From contig NZ_RXOL01000003.1 of the NCBI RefSeq assembly GCF_004004515.1, forward strand, positions 62,001-126,000: a stretch of DNA of 64,000 nt, read 5' to 3'. This stretch comes from Croceicoccus ponticola. Lineage in GTDB: Bacteria > Pseudomonadota > Alphaproteobacteria > Sphingomonadales > Sphingomonadaceae. Shown one piece after another: positions 46,856-56,211 of this stretch. The position numbers and the translations under genes are program-made. Every line of letters begins with the position of its first letter. The stretch's first letter is position 1. A model generated the notes under the pieces. It did no database searches and was not told the origin of the DNA. It saw only the letters and a list, made by a program, of their open reading frames with translations.

Positions 46856-47458
46856 ATGACGCGCAGCATCTCCGCCGACCGCATCGCGGCAATCATCATC
46901 GCCATCGTCGGGCTGACGAATTTCGCGCTGCAGATCGTGTTGAGCATCGAAAAAACCGGATCGCTGGTGGGGGCCTTCCTCGTACTCACCCGGTTTTTCA
47001 CCATCCTTACCAATGCCGCAGTCGTCTTCGTCATGCTGCGCATAGCAAACAGCCGTCATGTCGGCGGCGGCGTCCTGCTGGCGCTGGTCACCGCCATCGC
47101 GATGGTCGCGCTCGTCTATCACGCGATACTGGCTGACCTGCAGACGTTCACCGGGCTGAACATGGTAACGGATCAGGGTTTTCACACCGTCATCCCGATC
47201 CTCACGCTTTTGTGGTGGGTCGCGTTCGGTGGCCGTTTGGCGGCGGGCTGGCGCGATCTGGTCTGGGTCCTGCCGTGGCCGATCGCCTATTGCGCCGTGG
47301 CCTTGGTTCGCGGCGCGGCGTCGGGCGTCTATCCATATCCTTTTCTCGACCTGCCGAAGATCGGCTGGACTGCGTTGCTGATCAACGTCGTCGGGCTGGC
47401 CATCGCGTTCCTGATCACCGGTGGATTCATCCTCGGGATCGCAAGGTTGCGGCGCTAG
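46856..47458 (+). CDS. Pr6Pr-family six-helix membrane protein
   Basis: 200 residues with six predicted helices. The segments RIAAIIIAIVGLTNFALQI, FLVLTRFFTILTNAAVVFVM (FTxLTN), LVYHAIL and FHTVIPILTLLWWVAFG match the Pr6Pr (FAR-17a/AIG1-like) family. YPYPFLDL near the C-terminus is the other hallmark. Function of bacterial members is unknown; animal relatives hydrolyse fatty acid esters of hydroxy fatty acids using Thr and His, and comparable residues (TILTN, YH) are present. It converges on the smr gene and shares the four bases CTAG with its stop. Confidence 0.85.
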   Translation: MTRSISADRIAAIIIAIVGLTNFALQIVLSIEKTGSLVGAFLVLTRFFTILTNAAVVFVMLRIANSRHVGGGVLLALVTAIAMVALVYHAILADLQTFTGLNMVTDQGFHTVIPILTLLWWVAFGGRLAAGWRDLVWVLPWPIAYCAVALVRGAASGVYPYPFLDLPKIGWTALLINVVGLAIAFLITGGFILGIARLRR

Positions 47459-48039
47459 TCCCCTCGCCCCCGGCGCAGGACGAGATAGAGCGCACCTTCG
47501 CCGCCGTGCCGCCGCTGTGCATTGCGGACCACCGCAATGTCCGATCCATGCGGCCCTGCGGCCAGCCAGTCGAGCACCTTGGCCCGAATAGCGCCGCGCC
47601 GCTCTCCCCTGTCCGCCGATTCGACCGGGCGCGATCGCCCCGTGACCAGCAATACGACCCGCGCGCCCATCGCCTTGGCCTGCGCCAGCCCCATGTCGAG
47701 CCGCCGGTGCGCCTGGTCCAGCGTGTGCCCATGCAGGTCGAGCGTGAAGTCAGGTTCCAGCACCCGGCGAGACAGACGGCGCTCCCAATGCGAATCGAGG
47801 CCGGGTGCGGGGCCCTGCGGCGGCGGTGGCGGGACGGCGGGACGCGGCGGTGGGATGCGGCCCTTGGGCTTGGCCGGGGTTGGCGGGGGACCGGCAACCT
47901 TCGCCGGCGCGACCTTGCGCAAGGGGGTGGGACGGATCGCGCGATCCTTGAACGGCGTCACCGTCTGGGCAACCTGCGACCAGAGCGCGGCTTCGGCCTC
48001 GCTCAACCCTTCGGGCGTGCGGACGCGGGGCGGTTTCAT
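47455..48039 (-). CDS. Smr-domain (MutS2-type small) nuclease-like protein
   Basis: 194 residues. A Pro-rich N-terminal half (RIPPPRPAVPPPPPQGPA) is followed by the Smr domain: LDLHGHTLDQAHRRLDMGLA (HGxT-like LDLHG motif), VVLLVTGRS and a VLDWLAAGP block. The final conserved GxGxL-type motif appears as RHGGEGALYLVLRR. Smr domains nick or bind branched DNA or act on mRNA. The start overlaps the stop of mltA (ATGA), so the two genes are coupled. Confidence 0.9.
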   Translation of the reverse strand: MKPPRVRTPEGLSEAEAALWSQVAQTVTPFKDRAIRPTPLRKVAPAKVAGPPPTPAKPKGRIPPPRPAVPPPPPQGPAPGLDSHWERRLSRRVLEPDFTLDLHGHTLDQAHRRLDMGLAQAKAMGARVVLLVTGRSRPVESADRGERRGAIRAKVLDWLAAGPHGSDIAVVRNAQRRHGGEGALYLVLRRGRGD

Positions 48040-49178
48040 CGCGACCCGATGCGCGCAAGCGTACCCTTGGGCAGGAGGATCAGCGCCCTGCCATCGCTGC
48101 TCATCCCGCCGGCGATTCGCTTGGCATCTTCGCCCGCGCCCCAGAACGTGTCGAAGCGGTTGGCGCCCTTGATCGCGCCGCCGGTGTCCTGCGCGATCCA
48201 CAATCCGTCCGCTTCGTCATGCGCGGCGTCGATGAAAACCGGCGCGCCCAGCGGCACGAATTTCGGGTCGGCGGCAACGCTGGCATGGGCCCGAACCGGC
48301 ACGCCCAATGCGCCCAGCGGTCCGTCGCCCGTCAGTTCCTTGAAGAAGACCCACGACTTGTTTTCGTTCATTACGTCCGCGGCAGCGGCAGGATTGGCGT
48401 GGAGCCATGCGACGATACCCTGCATCGTCGCCTCTCCGGGCTGGAACACGCCGCGTTCGCGCAGCACCTTGCCGATCGCGACGTATTCGCGGCCGTTCTG
48501 CCCGGCATAGCCGATGCGGGTGACTTGCCCGTCGGGGCCGATCAGCTGGCCCGACCCCTGAATCTGCAAAAAGAAGAAGTCGATCGGGTCTTGTGCCCAG
48601 CCGATCACCGGCGCGCTGTCGGCGATGGCCCCCGACACGATCTCGGACCGTTCGTAATAGGGTACGAAGCGTCCGTCGGCGCCGATGCGGCCCTGCGGTC
48701 CGCGCCCTTCGCCAGTATAGGCCGGATCGCGGATCAGGTCGTCGGGAACTCCATAAACCGGCACGTCATAGCCGGTGCGCGCGGCTTCGACGCCCGCGAT
48801 CTGCGGTTCGAAATAGCCGGTGAGGAAGGCATCGCCGCTGCCAACTTGCACGGTTTCGAACCATGCGTCAAAAAAACCAACCGGATCGCCAGACCAGAGC
48901 GGCGCCGCCTCACAAACCGGGGTCCAGTAAGCGCCGATACCGCTGCCGTCGTTGCGCGACAGGAGTTTCGGGCACGATTCGATGAAGGACAGCCGCGCCG
49001 CTTCGGCATCCGGGCGGGTAAGCCCGAGCGAAGCCACGCCCGGTCCGGCGGTCAGTCCGGTTTCAACTGCGTTGGTCGGTGTCGGCGCCAGCGGCGCTTC
49101 GGCGGGCGGAGGCGCGGCGCAAGATGCAAGCAGGGACGCGCCGAGCGCGATAGCAATCCGGCGCGCGACCCGCTTCAT
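48036..49178 (-). CDS. mltA: Membrane-bound lytic murein transglycosylase A
   Basis: 380 residues. The N-terminal signal LGASLLASCAAPP is a lipobox, so the protein is likely an outer-membrane lipoprotein. Typical MltA and 3D-domain motifs follow: GYFEPQIAGVEAARTGYDVP, FFFLQIQGSGQLIGPDG, YAGQNGREYVAIGKVLRERG and, in the 3D domain, WIAQDTGGAIKGANRFDTFW (catalytic Asp). It cleaves peptidoglycan with 1,6-anhydro product formation. Middle gene of timA-mltA-smr. Confidence 0.96.
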   Translation of the reverse strand: MKRVARRIAIALGASLLASCAAPPPAEAPLAPTPTNAVETGLTAGPGVASLGLTRPDAEAARLSFIESCPKLLSRNDGSGIGAYWTPVCEAAPLWSGDPVGFFDAWFETVQVGSGDAFLTGYFEPQIAGVEAARTGYDVPVYGVPDDLIRDPAYTGEGRGPQGRIGADGRFVPYYERSEIVSGAIADSAPVIGWAQDPIDFFFLQIQGSGQLIGPDGQVTRIGYAGQNGREYVAIGKVLRERGVFQPGEATMQGIVAWLHANPAAAADVMNENKSWVFFKELTGDGPLGALGVPVRAHASVAADPKFVPLGAPVFIDAAHDEADGLWIAQDTGGAIKGANRFDTFWGAGEDAKRIAGGMSSDGRALILLPKGTLARIGSR

Positions 49179-49187
49179 GTGCGAAAC

Positions 49188-49865
49188 TTAGCCCTGGTCG
49201 GTTTCGTCGAGCAGCCAGTCGGGCCGCATCGCGGTCACCTTGCGGCTGAAGGTCCAGACATCCTGGCTTTCGACCGCATCGTCCAGCGACCCGGCAATCA
49301 TGTTGCCGTCCTTGTCCTTCGTCAAAGCCGCAATGTCGCCTGCGAAACGCACGGTGATGCGGGCCATCGGCGAATCATAATCGGCAGACGTGATTTCCGC
49401 CTCATTGATGCGGATCAGGCGATTTTCCACCGTTTCGCCGGCGGCTTCGCGCGCGTCGATCGCGGCGGCAAAGCTGGCATAGACATCGTCGTCGCAAAGG
49501 TGGTTCAGGGTTTCCTTGTCACCCTTCCAGAATGCTTCGAGGATCATGCCATAAGCAGCCTTGGCACCTTCGACAAAGGCTGCGGGCGTGAAGCGGCGGT
49601 CGGCGGCTGCGATTTCCCGAAGCGCGCGGTGCGCCCCGGTGGGCACGCCGACAAGCGCCCGATCCATGACCGACCCTGCATCAACGACGCGCGCCGCGCC
49701 CTGATCGCCGGCGCGTTCAGTTGCCGGCTGTCGCGGGTCGGCTGCGCGCGGAAGATGGCCCATCAATGTTTCTTCCTCGTGCTCCGCCCTGCGACCCAGC
49801 ACTGCATAGAGGCGCAGGCCGAGAAAAGCGGCGATCATGGCGAGGATGACAATTTCAACTATCAC
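49188..49865 (-). CDS. Tim44/TimA-family adaptor protein
   Basis: 225 residues with one N-terminal membrane helix (EIVILAMIAAFLGLRLYAVL), a variable polar region and a C-terminal Tim44-like domain (FVEGAKAAYGMILEAFWKGD, LNHLCDDDVYASFAAAI, ITVRFAGDIAALT, VWTFSRKV). Bacterial homologues called TimA sit in the inner membrane of alphaproteobacteria and are linked by gene order to protein translocation. The divergent secB gene fits that role. Confidence 0.9.
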   Translation of the reverse strand: MIVEIVILAMIAAFLGLRLYAVLGRRAEHEEETLMGHLPRAADPRQPATERAGDQGAARVVDAGSVMDRALVGVPTGAHRALREIAAADRRFTPAAFVEGAKAAYGMILEAFWKGDKETLNHLCDDDVYASFAAAIDAREAAGETVENRLIRINEAEITSADYDSPMARITVRFAGDIAALTKDKDGNMIAGSLDDAVESQDVWTFSRKVTAMRPDWLLDETDQG

Positions 49866-50156
49866 TGGGACCTGTCCCGTTGCGAGCGTGTGGCGCCATT
49901 ATGGCGATTAAGTATGAACCTGCCCCAAATAGGAAGGAAACACAATTCGACAACTGTCGAATGCCGTACGGTATCCCGCAATTTGCGTAGGCATTTCCTC
50001 GCGGAACCGCCCGCAGGCCGGTTGCCGGGCCGTAGCAGCGGTGCTAGGCGCGCATGCGGGACCGCGTCCCCGCCCTGTTCCTTGGGGCCGGCGGATCGAA
50101 TGCCCGAATTTTTCCTATCCCGTTCGACCCATATCCCAGCGAAGCGAAAGACTATC

Positions 50157-50687
50157 ATGGCCGACGAAGGCAACATCATCACCGATCTTGGCGACAACGC
50201 AGGCCCGCAGCCCAATGGTGCCGATACCATGCCCGCAATCGGGCTGATATCGCAGTACATCAAGGACCTGTCGGTCGAAAATCCCAATGCGCCGCAATCG
50301 TTTCAGTGGCAGGGTCAGCCGAACGTCGACGTGCAGTTCAACATCAACGCCACGCCGATCGATGGCGAGGTGAACGAAGTCACGCTGAAGATCACCGTCA
50401 CGACAAAGGCCGATCAGGGCACCGTCTACATCGTCGATCTCGCTTATTGCGGACTGATCGGCATGCGCAACGTGCCGGACGATCAGGGGCACATGTTCCT
50501 CTATTCCGAAGCGCCGCGCATCCTGTTCCCGTTCGCGCGCCGCATCATTGGCGACGCCGTGCAGGACGCAGGCTTCCCGCCGATGCTGTTGGACCCCATC
50601 GATTTCCAGGGCATTTACATCCAGCAGCTGAACCAGCGCCGCGCCGAACAGGACGATGCGCCGTTCGCTCCGGGCGGCGAAGCCTGA
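50157..50687 (+). CDS. secB: Protein-export chaperone SecB
   Basis: 176 residues from the ATG giving MADEGNIITDLGDNAG. The core IGLISQYIKDLSVENPNAP, FNINATPIDGEVNEVTLKI, YIVDLAYCGLIGMRNVP and LLDPIDFQGIYIQQLNQ are the SecB family signatures. It is a cytosolic tetramer that keeps preproteins unfolded and hands them to SecA. Divergent from timA with 291 bases between, and 31 bases ahead of murJ. The acidic tail DDAPFAPGGEA is normal. Confidence 0.96.
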   Translation: MADEGNIITDLGDNAGPQPNGADTMPAIGLISQYIKDLSVENPNAPQSFQWQGQPNVDVQFNINATPIDGEVNEVTLKITVTTKADQGTVYIVDLAYCGLIGMRNVPDDQGHMFLYSEAPRILFPFARRIIGDAVQDAGFPPMLLDPIDFQGIYIQQLNQRRAEQDDAPFAPGGEA

Positions 50688-50718
50688 GCGCCAAGCCTTA
50701 GGCGGGCCGCAAAACCGC

Positions 50719-52314
50719 ATGAGCCTTGTCCGCAATGTCGGAACGATCGGGGGGCTGACCGCGATCAGCCGCGTGTTCGGCTTTGCGCGGGACATGCTTC
50801 TGGCGCGAGTGTTGGGCGCGGGACTGGCGGCGGATGCCTTCCAGCTCGCCTTCATCTTGCCCAACACGTTCCGGCGTTTGTTCGCCGAAGGGGCGTTCTC
50901 GGTCGCCTTCGTCCCGATGTATTCGCGCCGCCTGCACGATGGCGATGCGGGCGAGGATGGCGCGAATCACTTCGCGCAGGACGTGCTGTCCATCTTCGTG
51001 TGGGTGCTGCTGGGCTTTACCGCCATCGCGATGCTGGCCATGCCGGGCATCGTCTGGTTGCTGGCCCGCGAATATCAGGCCGTGCCCGGCAAGTACGAAC
51101 TGTCGGTCATGCTCAGCCGATTTACCTTCCCCTATCTGGGGCTGGTCAGTCTTGTCGCCATGTTGTCGGGCCTGCTCAACGCGCGATCGCGGTTCGCGCC
51201 GGGCGCCTTCGTGCCGGTGCTGTTGAACCTGACGCTAATCGGCGGGCTTGGCGCGGGATATTGGATCGGACACCACGGTGGCAGCGATGCCGACATCGCG
51301 ACGGCGCTGGCCATCTCCGTGCCTGTCGCAGGCGCGGTGCAGCTCGCCTACATGTGGTGGGCGACGCGGGCCGCGGGCGTAAAGCTGCGGATCGGGACAC
51401 CCAAGGTAACGCCCGAAATCAAGCGGCTGGGCATGCTGATCCTGCCCGCCACATTCGGCGCGGGCGTTTATCAGATCAGCCAGTTCGTCGACACGTTCTT
51501 CGCCACCACCTTGCCGCAGGGCACTCTGACCCTGCTGAAGCTGGCCGACCGGCTGAACCAGATGCCGCTGGGCATCGTCGGCATTGCGCTGGGCACCGCG
51601 ATCCTGCCGATGCTGGCCCGCCATATCCAGACGGGCGACAAGGCCGAAGCACAGCGGTTGCAGGCCAACGCAGTCGAAGTCGGCACGCTGTTCACGCTGC
51701 CTGCCGCCGTGGCGCTGGCGATCTGTGCGCCGGCGTTCACCACCGCGTTTTTCGTGGGCGGCAAGATGACTCCCGCCGACGGCCTGATCATGGGCAACAT
51801 CGTCATGGCGCTGGTCATGGGCCTGCCGTCCTATGTTCTCGTCAAGGTGTTCCAGCCCGCCTTCTTCAGCCGTGAGGACACGCGGACCCCGGTCTGGGTC
51901 GCGGCGGGCGTGCTGACGCTCAACATCGCGATCAACTTCTATGTCGTGCCGCGCTACGGCATCGTCGGGCTGGCGGGCGCGACAGCGTTCACCGCGACGC
52001 TCAATGTCCTGACGCTCTACGTCATCCTGCAAAAGCGCGGCTGGTTCCATTTCACCGCCAAACTGGCCGGTCGCATCGCGCGCCAGATCGTGGCCGCCGC
52101 CGTCATGGGCGCGCTGCTGTGGTACCTCGTGCCGCTGATGGCGGATCGCTATGGCGGGTCCGTGGTGGAACGCATATGGTCGTTGGGTGCGCTGGTGGTG
52201 GCCGGGATGGTGAGCTTCTTTGCCATCGCACTGGTCGTCGGCGCTCTCGACAAGGACCTCGTTGCCCAGCTACGGCGCAGGCGGCCTGCCAAGGTCGTCG
52301 ATCTCTCCGAATAG
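50719..52314 (+). CDS. murJ: Lipid II flippase MurJ
   Basis: 531 residues with about 14 predicted membrane helices of the MOP superfamily. Start MSLVRNVGTIGGLTAISRVF, then GFARDMLLARVLGAG, LPNTFRRLFAEGAFSVAFVP and the long central motif GAGVYQISQFVDTFFATTLP followed by LKLADRLNQMPLGIVGIALG are characteristic. It moves lipid II across the inner membrane for peptidoglycan synthesis. It is 13 bases upstream of trpS and probably in one transcript with secB and trpS. Confidence 0.97.
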   Translation: MSLVRNVGTIGGLTAISRVFGFARDMLLARVLGAGLAADAFQLAFILPNTFRRLFAEGAFSVAFVPMYSRRLHDGDAGEDGANHFAQDVLSIFVWVLLGFTAIAMLAMPGIVWLLAREYQAVPGKYELSVMLSRFTFPYLGLVSLVAMLSGLLNARSRFAPGAFVPVLLNLTLIGGLGAGYWIGHHGGSDADIATALAISVPVAGAVQLAYMWWATRAAGVKLRIGTPKVTPEIKRLGMLILPATFGAGVYQISQFVDTFFATTLPQGTLTLLKLADRLNQMPLGIVGIALGTAILPMLARHIQTGDKAEAQRLQANAVEVGTLFTLPAAVALAICAPAFTTAFFVGGKMTPADGLIMGNIVMALVMGLPSYVLVKVFQPAFFSREDTRTPVWVAAGVLTLNIAINFYVVPRYGIVGLAGATAFTATLNVLTLYVILQKRGWFHFTAKLAGRIARQIVAAAVMGALLWYLVPLMADRYGGSVVERIWSLGALVVAGMVSFFAIALVVGALDKDLVAQLRRRRPAKVVDLSE

Positions 52315-52327
52315 ACGGAACCGAAGA

Positions 52328-53359
52328 ATGCGCATCGTTTCGGGCATCCAGCCCACCGGCAACCTCCACCTCGGCAATTACCTCGGCGCAATCCGCAACT
52401 GGGTGCGCATGCAGGACGAAGTCGCGGCGACCGGCGGCCAGTGTTATTTCTTCCTCGCCGATCTCCACGCCATTTCGATGCCGCACGACCCTGCAGAGCT
52501 GAAGGCGAACACGCGCGAGATGGCTGCCGCGCTGCTCGCCTGTGGGGTCGATCCGGCAAAGTCCGTCCTGTTCAACCAGGCGCAGGTTCCCGCGCATGCC
52601 GAATTGCAGTGGTTGTTGAACGGCACCGCGCGGATGGGCTGGTTGAACCGCATGACGCAGTTCAAGGACAAGTCGGGCAAGAACCGCGAAGGCGCCAGCG
52701 TCGCGCTGTTCACTTATCCCGTGCTTCAGGCCGCCGACGTCCTGTTGTATCAGGCGACCCACGTCCCGGTGGGAGAGGATCAAAAACAGCATCTGGAGCT
52801 TGCCCGCGACATCGCGCAGAAGTTCAACAACGACTTCGGCCCGGTGCAGCCCGACGGCACGCAGACGCCGGTATTCACCCTGCCCGAACCGTTCATCCCG
52901 CCCGAAGCCGCCCGCATCATGTCGTTTCGCGACGGTACCGCAAAGATGAGCAAGTCGGACCCGTCGGAGATGAGCCGCATCAACCTTTCGGACGATCCCG
53001 ACATGGTGATGAAAAAGGTGAAAAAGGCCAAGAGCGACGCCGAACCGCTGCCGTCCGACCCGGCGGATCTTGCCGAGCGGCCAGAGGCGAAGAACCTCGT
53101 CGCCATTTTCGGCGCTATGACCGGACGCAGCGTCGAAGACGTGCTGGGCGAATTCGGCGGCGAAGGCTTCGGCAAGTTCAAACCCGCATTGGGCGAAATT
53201 CTGGTTGAAGCGTTGCGCCCGATCAGCGCGCGCTTCGTGGAATTGAAGCAGGACACGCCAGAGCTCGACCGCCTGCTCGCCACCGGTGCGGCGCGGGCGC
53301 GCGATGCGGCCGCCAAAACGCTGGCGGCGACTTACGAAGCGCTGGGACTCTTGCGCTGA
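52328..53359 (+). CDS. trpS: Tryptophan-tRNA ligase
   Basis: 343 residues. Class I synthetase signatures: HIGH-type motif in GNLHLGNYLGAIRNW and KMSKS motif in DGTAKMSKSDPSE. Tryptophan-specific segments include YPVLQAADVLLYQATHVPVG and VGEDQKQHLELARDIAQKFN. It charges tRNA-Trp with tryptophan in the cytoplasm. Same strand and only 13 bases from murJ. Confidence 0.98.
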   Translation: MRIVSGIQPTGNLHLGNYLGAIRNWVRMQDEVAATGGQCYFFLADLHAISMPHDPAELKANTREMAAALLACGVDPAKSVLFNQAQVPAHAELQWLLNGTARMGWLNRMTQFKDKSGKNREGASVALFTYPVLQAADVLLYQATHVPVGEDQKQHLELARDIAQKFNNDFGPVQPDGTQTPVFTLPEPFIPPEAARIMSFRDGTAKMSKSDPSEMSRINLSDDPDMVMKKVKKAKSDAEPLPSDPADLAERPEAKNLVAIFGAMTGRSVEDVLGEFGGEGFGKFKPALGEILVEALRPISARFVELKQDTPELDRLLATGAARARDAAAKTLAATYEALGLLR

Positions 53360-53578
53360 GGCATAGCTTACCGAACTCGCCCGGATTGCGCGATGCCCCC
53401 TGCCAAGTCCTTATCTCCCTTCGATAATCATGACTTTTGTTAAGGTGACCATTCAAACACGGTTCATGGCCTTTAGTCCACAAAGCGTGCATTATTCGCG
53501 TTGCCCTGTACGACTCGCGTACATCCAAGGGGGAAATTTGTTCACGCTCGGGCGACGCTTGATTTTGGAGGGTTTCAA

Positions 53579-54265
53579 ATGAAGTTCAACGCACTGCGCG
53601 CGATGAAGCTGGCTTCTGCTCCGCTGCTCCTGGCGGGACTTGCCGCTTGCGCCACACCGTTCAATGCCGACGTGTCGCGCTTCCAGACTCAGCTGCCCGC
53701 GCCGTCCGGCCAGACCTTTGCCGTCGTCGCGGACGATCCGGCGCTGGCGGGCGGGCTGGAGTTTTCGCAATATGCGGACTTCGTCGAAGCCGAAATGGCA
53801 GAGCTTGGCTATACGATGGGTTCGCCCGAAACGGCCGATTTGCTGGTCCGTTTCGATTACGGCGTCGATAACGGCCGTGAAAAGGTGGTCACCACCGGTT
53901 TCAGCCGCGATCCGTTCTTCGATCCCTGGTACGGCGGTTACGGTCGTCGGGGCTTCTACAGCCCTTATTACCGCCATTCGGCATGGGGCTACGGCTGGTA
54001 TGATCCGTTCTTCGACAACGGTCCGGACGTGCGCAGCTACACCATCTACACAAGCGGCATCGACATGAAAATCGACCGCCGCGTCGATGGCCAGCGCCTG
54101 TTCGAAGGCAAGGCTGAAGCGGTCTCGCGCTCCAATCGCCTGCAGCATCTCGTGCCCAATCTGGTCGACGCGATGTTCACGGATTTCCCCGGCCATTCGG
54201 GCGAAACCATGCGCATCTCGATCGCGCCGGAAGATCGCGAGAAAAAAGTACGCCGGATCGATTGA
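53579..54265 (+). CDS. DUF4136 lipoprotein
   Basis: 228 residues from the ATG with GGAGGG about seven bases upstream. The signal peptide ends in a lipobox (LLLAGLAACATPF), so it is a lipoprotein. The mature part (FSQYADFVEAEMAELGYTMG, TADLLVRFDYGVDNGREKVV) followed by a Tyr/Gly-rich low-complexity patch (WYGGYGRRGFYSPYYRHSAW) and a C-terminal RLQHLVPNLVDAMFTDFPG block match DUF4136 proteins, whose function is unknown. Followed by a strong terminator, so it is transcribed alone. Confidence 0.85.
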   Translation: MKFNALRAMKLASAPLLLAGLAACATPFNADVSRFQTQLPAPSGQTFAVVADDPALAGGLEFSQYADFVEAEMAELGYTMGSPETADLLVRFDYGVDNGREKVVTTGFSRDPFFDPWYGGYGRRGFYSPYYRHSAWGYGWYDPFFDNGPDVRSYTIYTSGIDMKIDRRVDGQRLFEGKAEAVSRSNRLQHLVPNLVDAMFTDFPGHSGETMRISIAPEDREKKVRRID

Positions 54266-54277
54266 TCCGATTGTGAG

Positions 54278-54308
54278 GGGTTGGGCGGCAGATGTCGCCC
54301 AGCCCTTT
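54278..54308 (+). terminator. Rho-independent terminator of the DUF4136 gene
   Basis: GGGTTGGGCG pairs with CGCCCAGCCC (ten pairs, one of them G-T) around an 8-base loop, followed by TTT, twelve bases after the stop. Confidence 0.75.
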
Positions 54309-54330
54309 GCACCATGACACGAGTTCCCCC

Positions 54331-54428
54331 GGGACAGGCCGGCCACGCCTGTCCCACGACTGTCCGGTCGCATGAGAGCCTCCCCAAGTGAGGCCAACGA
54401 GATTTGAGGGGCGACCGGGCTTTTTTGT
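54331..54428 (+). ncRNA. Structured intergenic segment, candidate small RNA or 3' element
   Basis: Two further structures follow the DUF4136 terminator. GGGACAGG/CCTGTCCC is a perfect 8-bp stem. TCCGGTCGC pairs with GCGACCGGG (first pair G-T) around an insert that holds GCCTC/GAGGC, then CTTTTTTGT. The last hairpin with its T-run is a second terminator, only about 120 bases after the first one. A terminator behind a terminator with a hairpin in between suggests a short separate transcript. No known RNA family recognised, and dut on the other strand ends at its edge. Confidence 0.4.
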
Positions 54429-54914
54429 CTAGTCCTTGCGGATCGGCTCGACCTTCGCGGAACCGAAGCCGGTCGAACCGAAGCCCCCCTCGCCGCGGCT
54501 GGTCTCGTCCAGTTCGTGTACCTCCAGCCAACTGGCCTGCACCACGGGACTCAGCACGGCCTGTGCAATGCGGTCGCCGCGCCTGATCTTGTAGGGTTCG
54601 ACCCCGTGGTTGATCAGGATCACCTTCAGTTCGCCGCGATAGTCCGAATCGATCGTTCCGGGCGTATTGGGCACGGTGATCCCGTGCTTGAGAGCGAGGC
54701 CCGAACGCGGGCGGATCTGCACTTCGTATCCTTCGGGTATGGCCATCGCGATGCCTGTTGCCACCGCCGCGCGGTCGCCGGGGTTCAGCACGCGTTCTTC
54801 GGCCGAAACCACATCCATCCCCGCTGCGCCGTCGCTGGCATAAGCGGGCAGCGGCAAGTCGTCGTTGCCCTCAAGCCGCATGACCGGGACGGGGACGGGT
54901 TCATGCGATTTCAT
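54429..54914 (-). CDS. dut: dUTP diphosphatase
   Basis: 161 residues. All five trimeric dUTPase motifs are seen: [39 protein letters not shown] (catalytic Asp and Tyr), [14 protein letters not shown] and the C-terminal [11 protein letters not shown] arm. It hydrolyses dUTP to dUMP, which keeps uracil out of DNA. It begins 14 bases inside the end of coaBC, the last gene of the ubiE-ubiB-coaBC-dut run. Confidence 0.97.
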   Translation of the reverse strand: MKSHEPVPVPVMRLEGNDDLPLPAYASDGAAGMDVVSAEERVLNPGDRAAVATGIAMAIPEGYEVQIRPRSGLALKHGITVPNTPGTIDSDYRGELKVILINHGVEPYKIRRGDRIAQAVLSPVVQASWLEVHELDETSRGEGGFGSTGFGSAKVEPIRKD

Positions 54915-56151
54915 TGGCGATCCTGTCGATTATGGCGGCAGCCACTTGTCCCTTTGGCATGGCCGGCAGGCTTTCGGTGCCCGATGCGGTTACGATTTGA
55001 ACGGTGTTGGTATCGCCGCCCATCACGCTTTGGCCCTTTGGCCCAGAAACGTCGTTGGCGACGATCCAGTCGGCGCCCTTGCGGGTCCGCTTTGCGGTGG
55101 CATGTTCGACGATGTCCTGCGTTTCGGCGGCAAAGCCGATCAGCAGGCCGGGCCGCTGCGGCGATTGCGCCAGCGTGGCGAGGATATCTGGATTTTCCAT
55201 GAGCGCCAGCGGCGGGACCGCGCCCGATCCGTCCTTCTTGATCTTTTGCCCCGCGGTATCGGCGGCGCGCCAATCGGCGACGGCGGCGACCATGATCGCG
55301 ACATCGGCGGGCAGCGCCTTTTCCACTTCGGCCATCATCTCGCGCGCCGATTCGACATCGACACGCTCAACGCCGGGCGGCGTATCGAGATGCACCGGCC
55401 CCGCGATCAGCGATACCCGCGCTCCGGCCTCTGCCGCCGCAGCAGCGATGGCAAAGCCCTGCTTCCCGCTCGACCGGTTGGCGATATAGCGCACCGGATC
55501 GATCGGTTCGTGCGTCGGCCCCGCGGTGATAAGCACATGCTTGCCAAAAAGCCTGCGATGCGCCTCGCCTGCAAAATCCGGCTGACCTGCCAGCGGGTCG
55601 GGCGCGACGCCGAAATCGCGGATCGCGGCCCAGATCGCTTCGGGTTCTGGCAAGCGGCCCGCGCCGAATTCGCCGCATGCCATCGGCCCTTCGTCGGGGT
55701 CCATCACCCGTATGCCGTCTTCTCGCAGCCGCGCCACGTTGCGCTGCGTCGCGGGGTGCTCCCACATCTTCACGTTCATCGCCGGCACCGCCAGCACCGG
55801 CTTGTCCGTCGCCAGCAACAGCGTCGTGGCAAGCCCGTCGGCAACGCCCGCCGCCATCTTTGCCATCAGGTCGGCCGTCGCCGGGCACACGACGACCAGA
55901 TCGGCTTCCCGGCTCAGCTGGATATGGCCCATCTCGGCCTCGTTCTTGAGATCCCACAGCGTCGTGTGCACCGGGTTCTCGCTCAAAGCCGCCAGCGTCA
56001 TCGGCGTCACGAACTGCGCCCCGCCATCGGTCAGCACGCACGTAACCTCTGCTCCGCCCTTGCGGATGAGGCGGACAAGTTCGCACGATTTGTAGGCCGC
56101 GATACCGCCGCCCACGATCAGGAGAATGCGTTTGGAACCTGTTTCAGCCAT
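54901..56151 (-). CDS. coaBC: Bifunctional CoaBC (PPC synthetase/decarboxylase)
   Basis: 416 residues. N-terminal CoaC flavoprotein: [38 protein letters not shown] and the [20 protein letters not shown] substrate block. C-terminal Coa[40 protein letters not shown] and [19 protein letters not shown]. It makes 4'-phosphopantetheine from phosphopantothenate and cysteine on the way to coenzyme A. It overlaps dut by 14 bases and follows ubiB after 60. Confidence 0.97.
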   Translation of the reverse strand: MAETGSKRILLIVGGGIAAYKSCELVRLIRKGGAEVTCVLTDGGAQFVTPMTLAALSENPVHTTLWDLKNEAEMGHIQLSREADLVVVCPATADLMAKMAAGVADGLATTLLLATDKPVLAVPAMNVKMWEHPATQRNVARLREDGIRVMDPDEGPMACGEFGAGRLPEPEAIWAAIRDFGVAPDPLAGQPDFAGEAHRRLFGKHVLITAGPTHEPIDPVRYIANRSSGKQGFAIAAAAAEAGARVSLIAGPVHLDTPPGVERVDVESAREMMAEVEKALPADVAIMVAAVADWRAADTAGQKIKKDGSGAVPPLALMENPDILATLAQSPQRPGLLIGFAAETQDIVEHATAKRTRKGADWIVANDVSGPKGQSVMGGDTNTVQIVTASGTESLPAMPKGQVAAAIIDRIANEIA

Positions 56152-56211
56152 CGCGTGCAGTCCTGCCCCGTCGCGCTGCGCGCCGCAAGTGCGGCGATCC
56201 GCCCGCGCCCC

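Noticed and set aside
48219-50156. Long plus-strand extension upstream of secB
   Set aside because: It is antisense to mltA and timA; SecB family length fixes the start at 50157.
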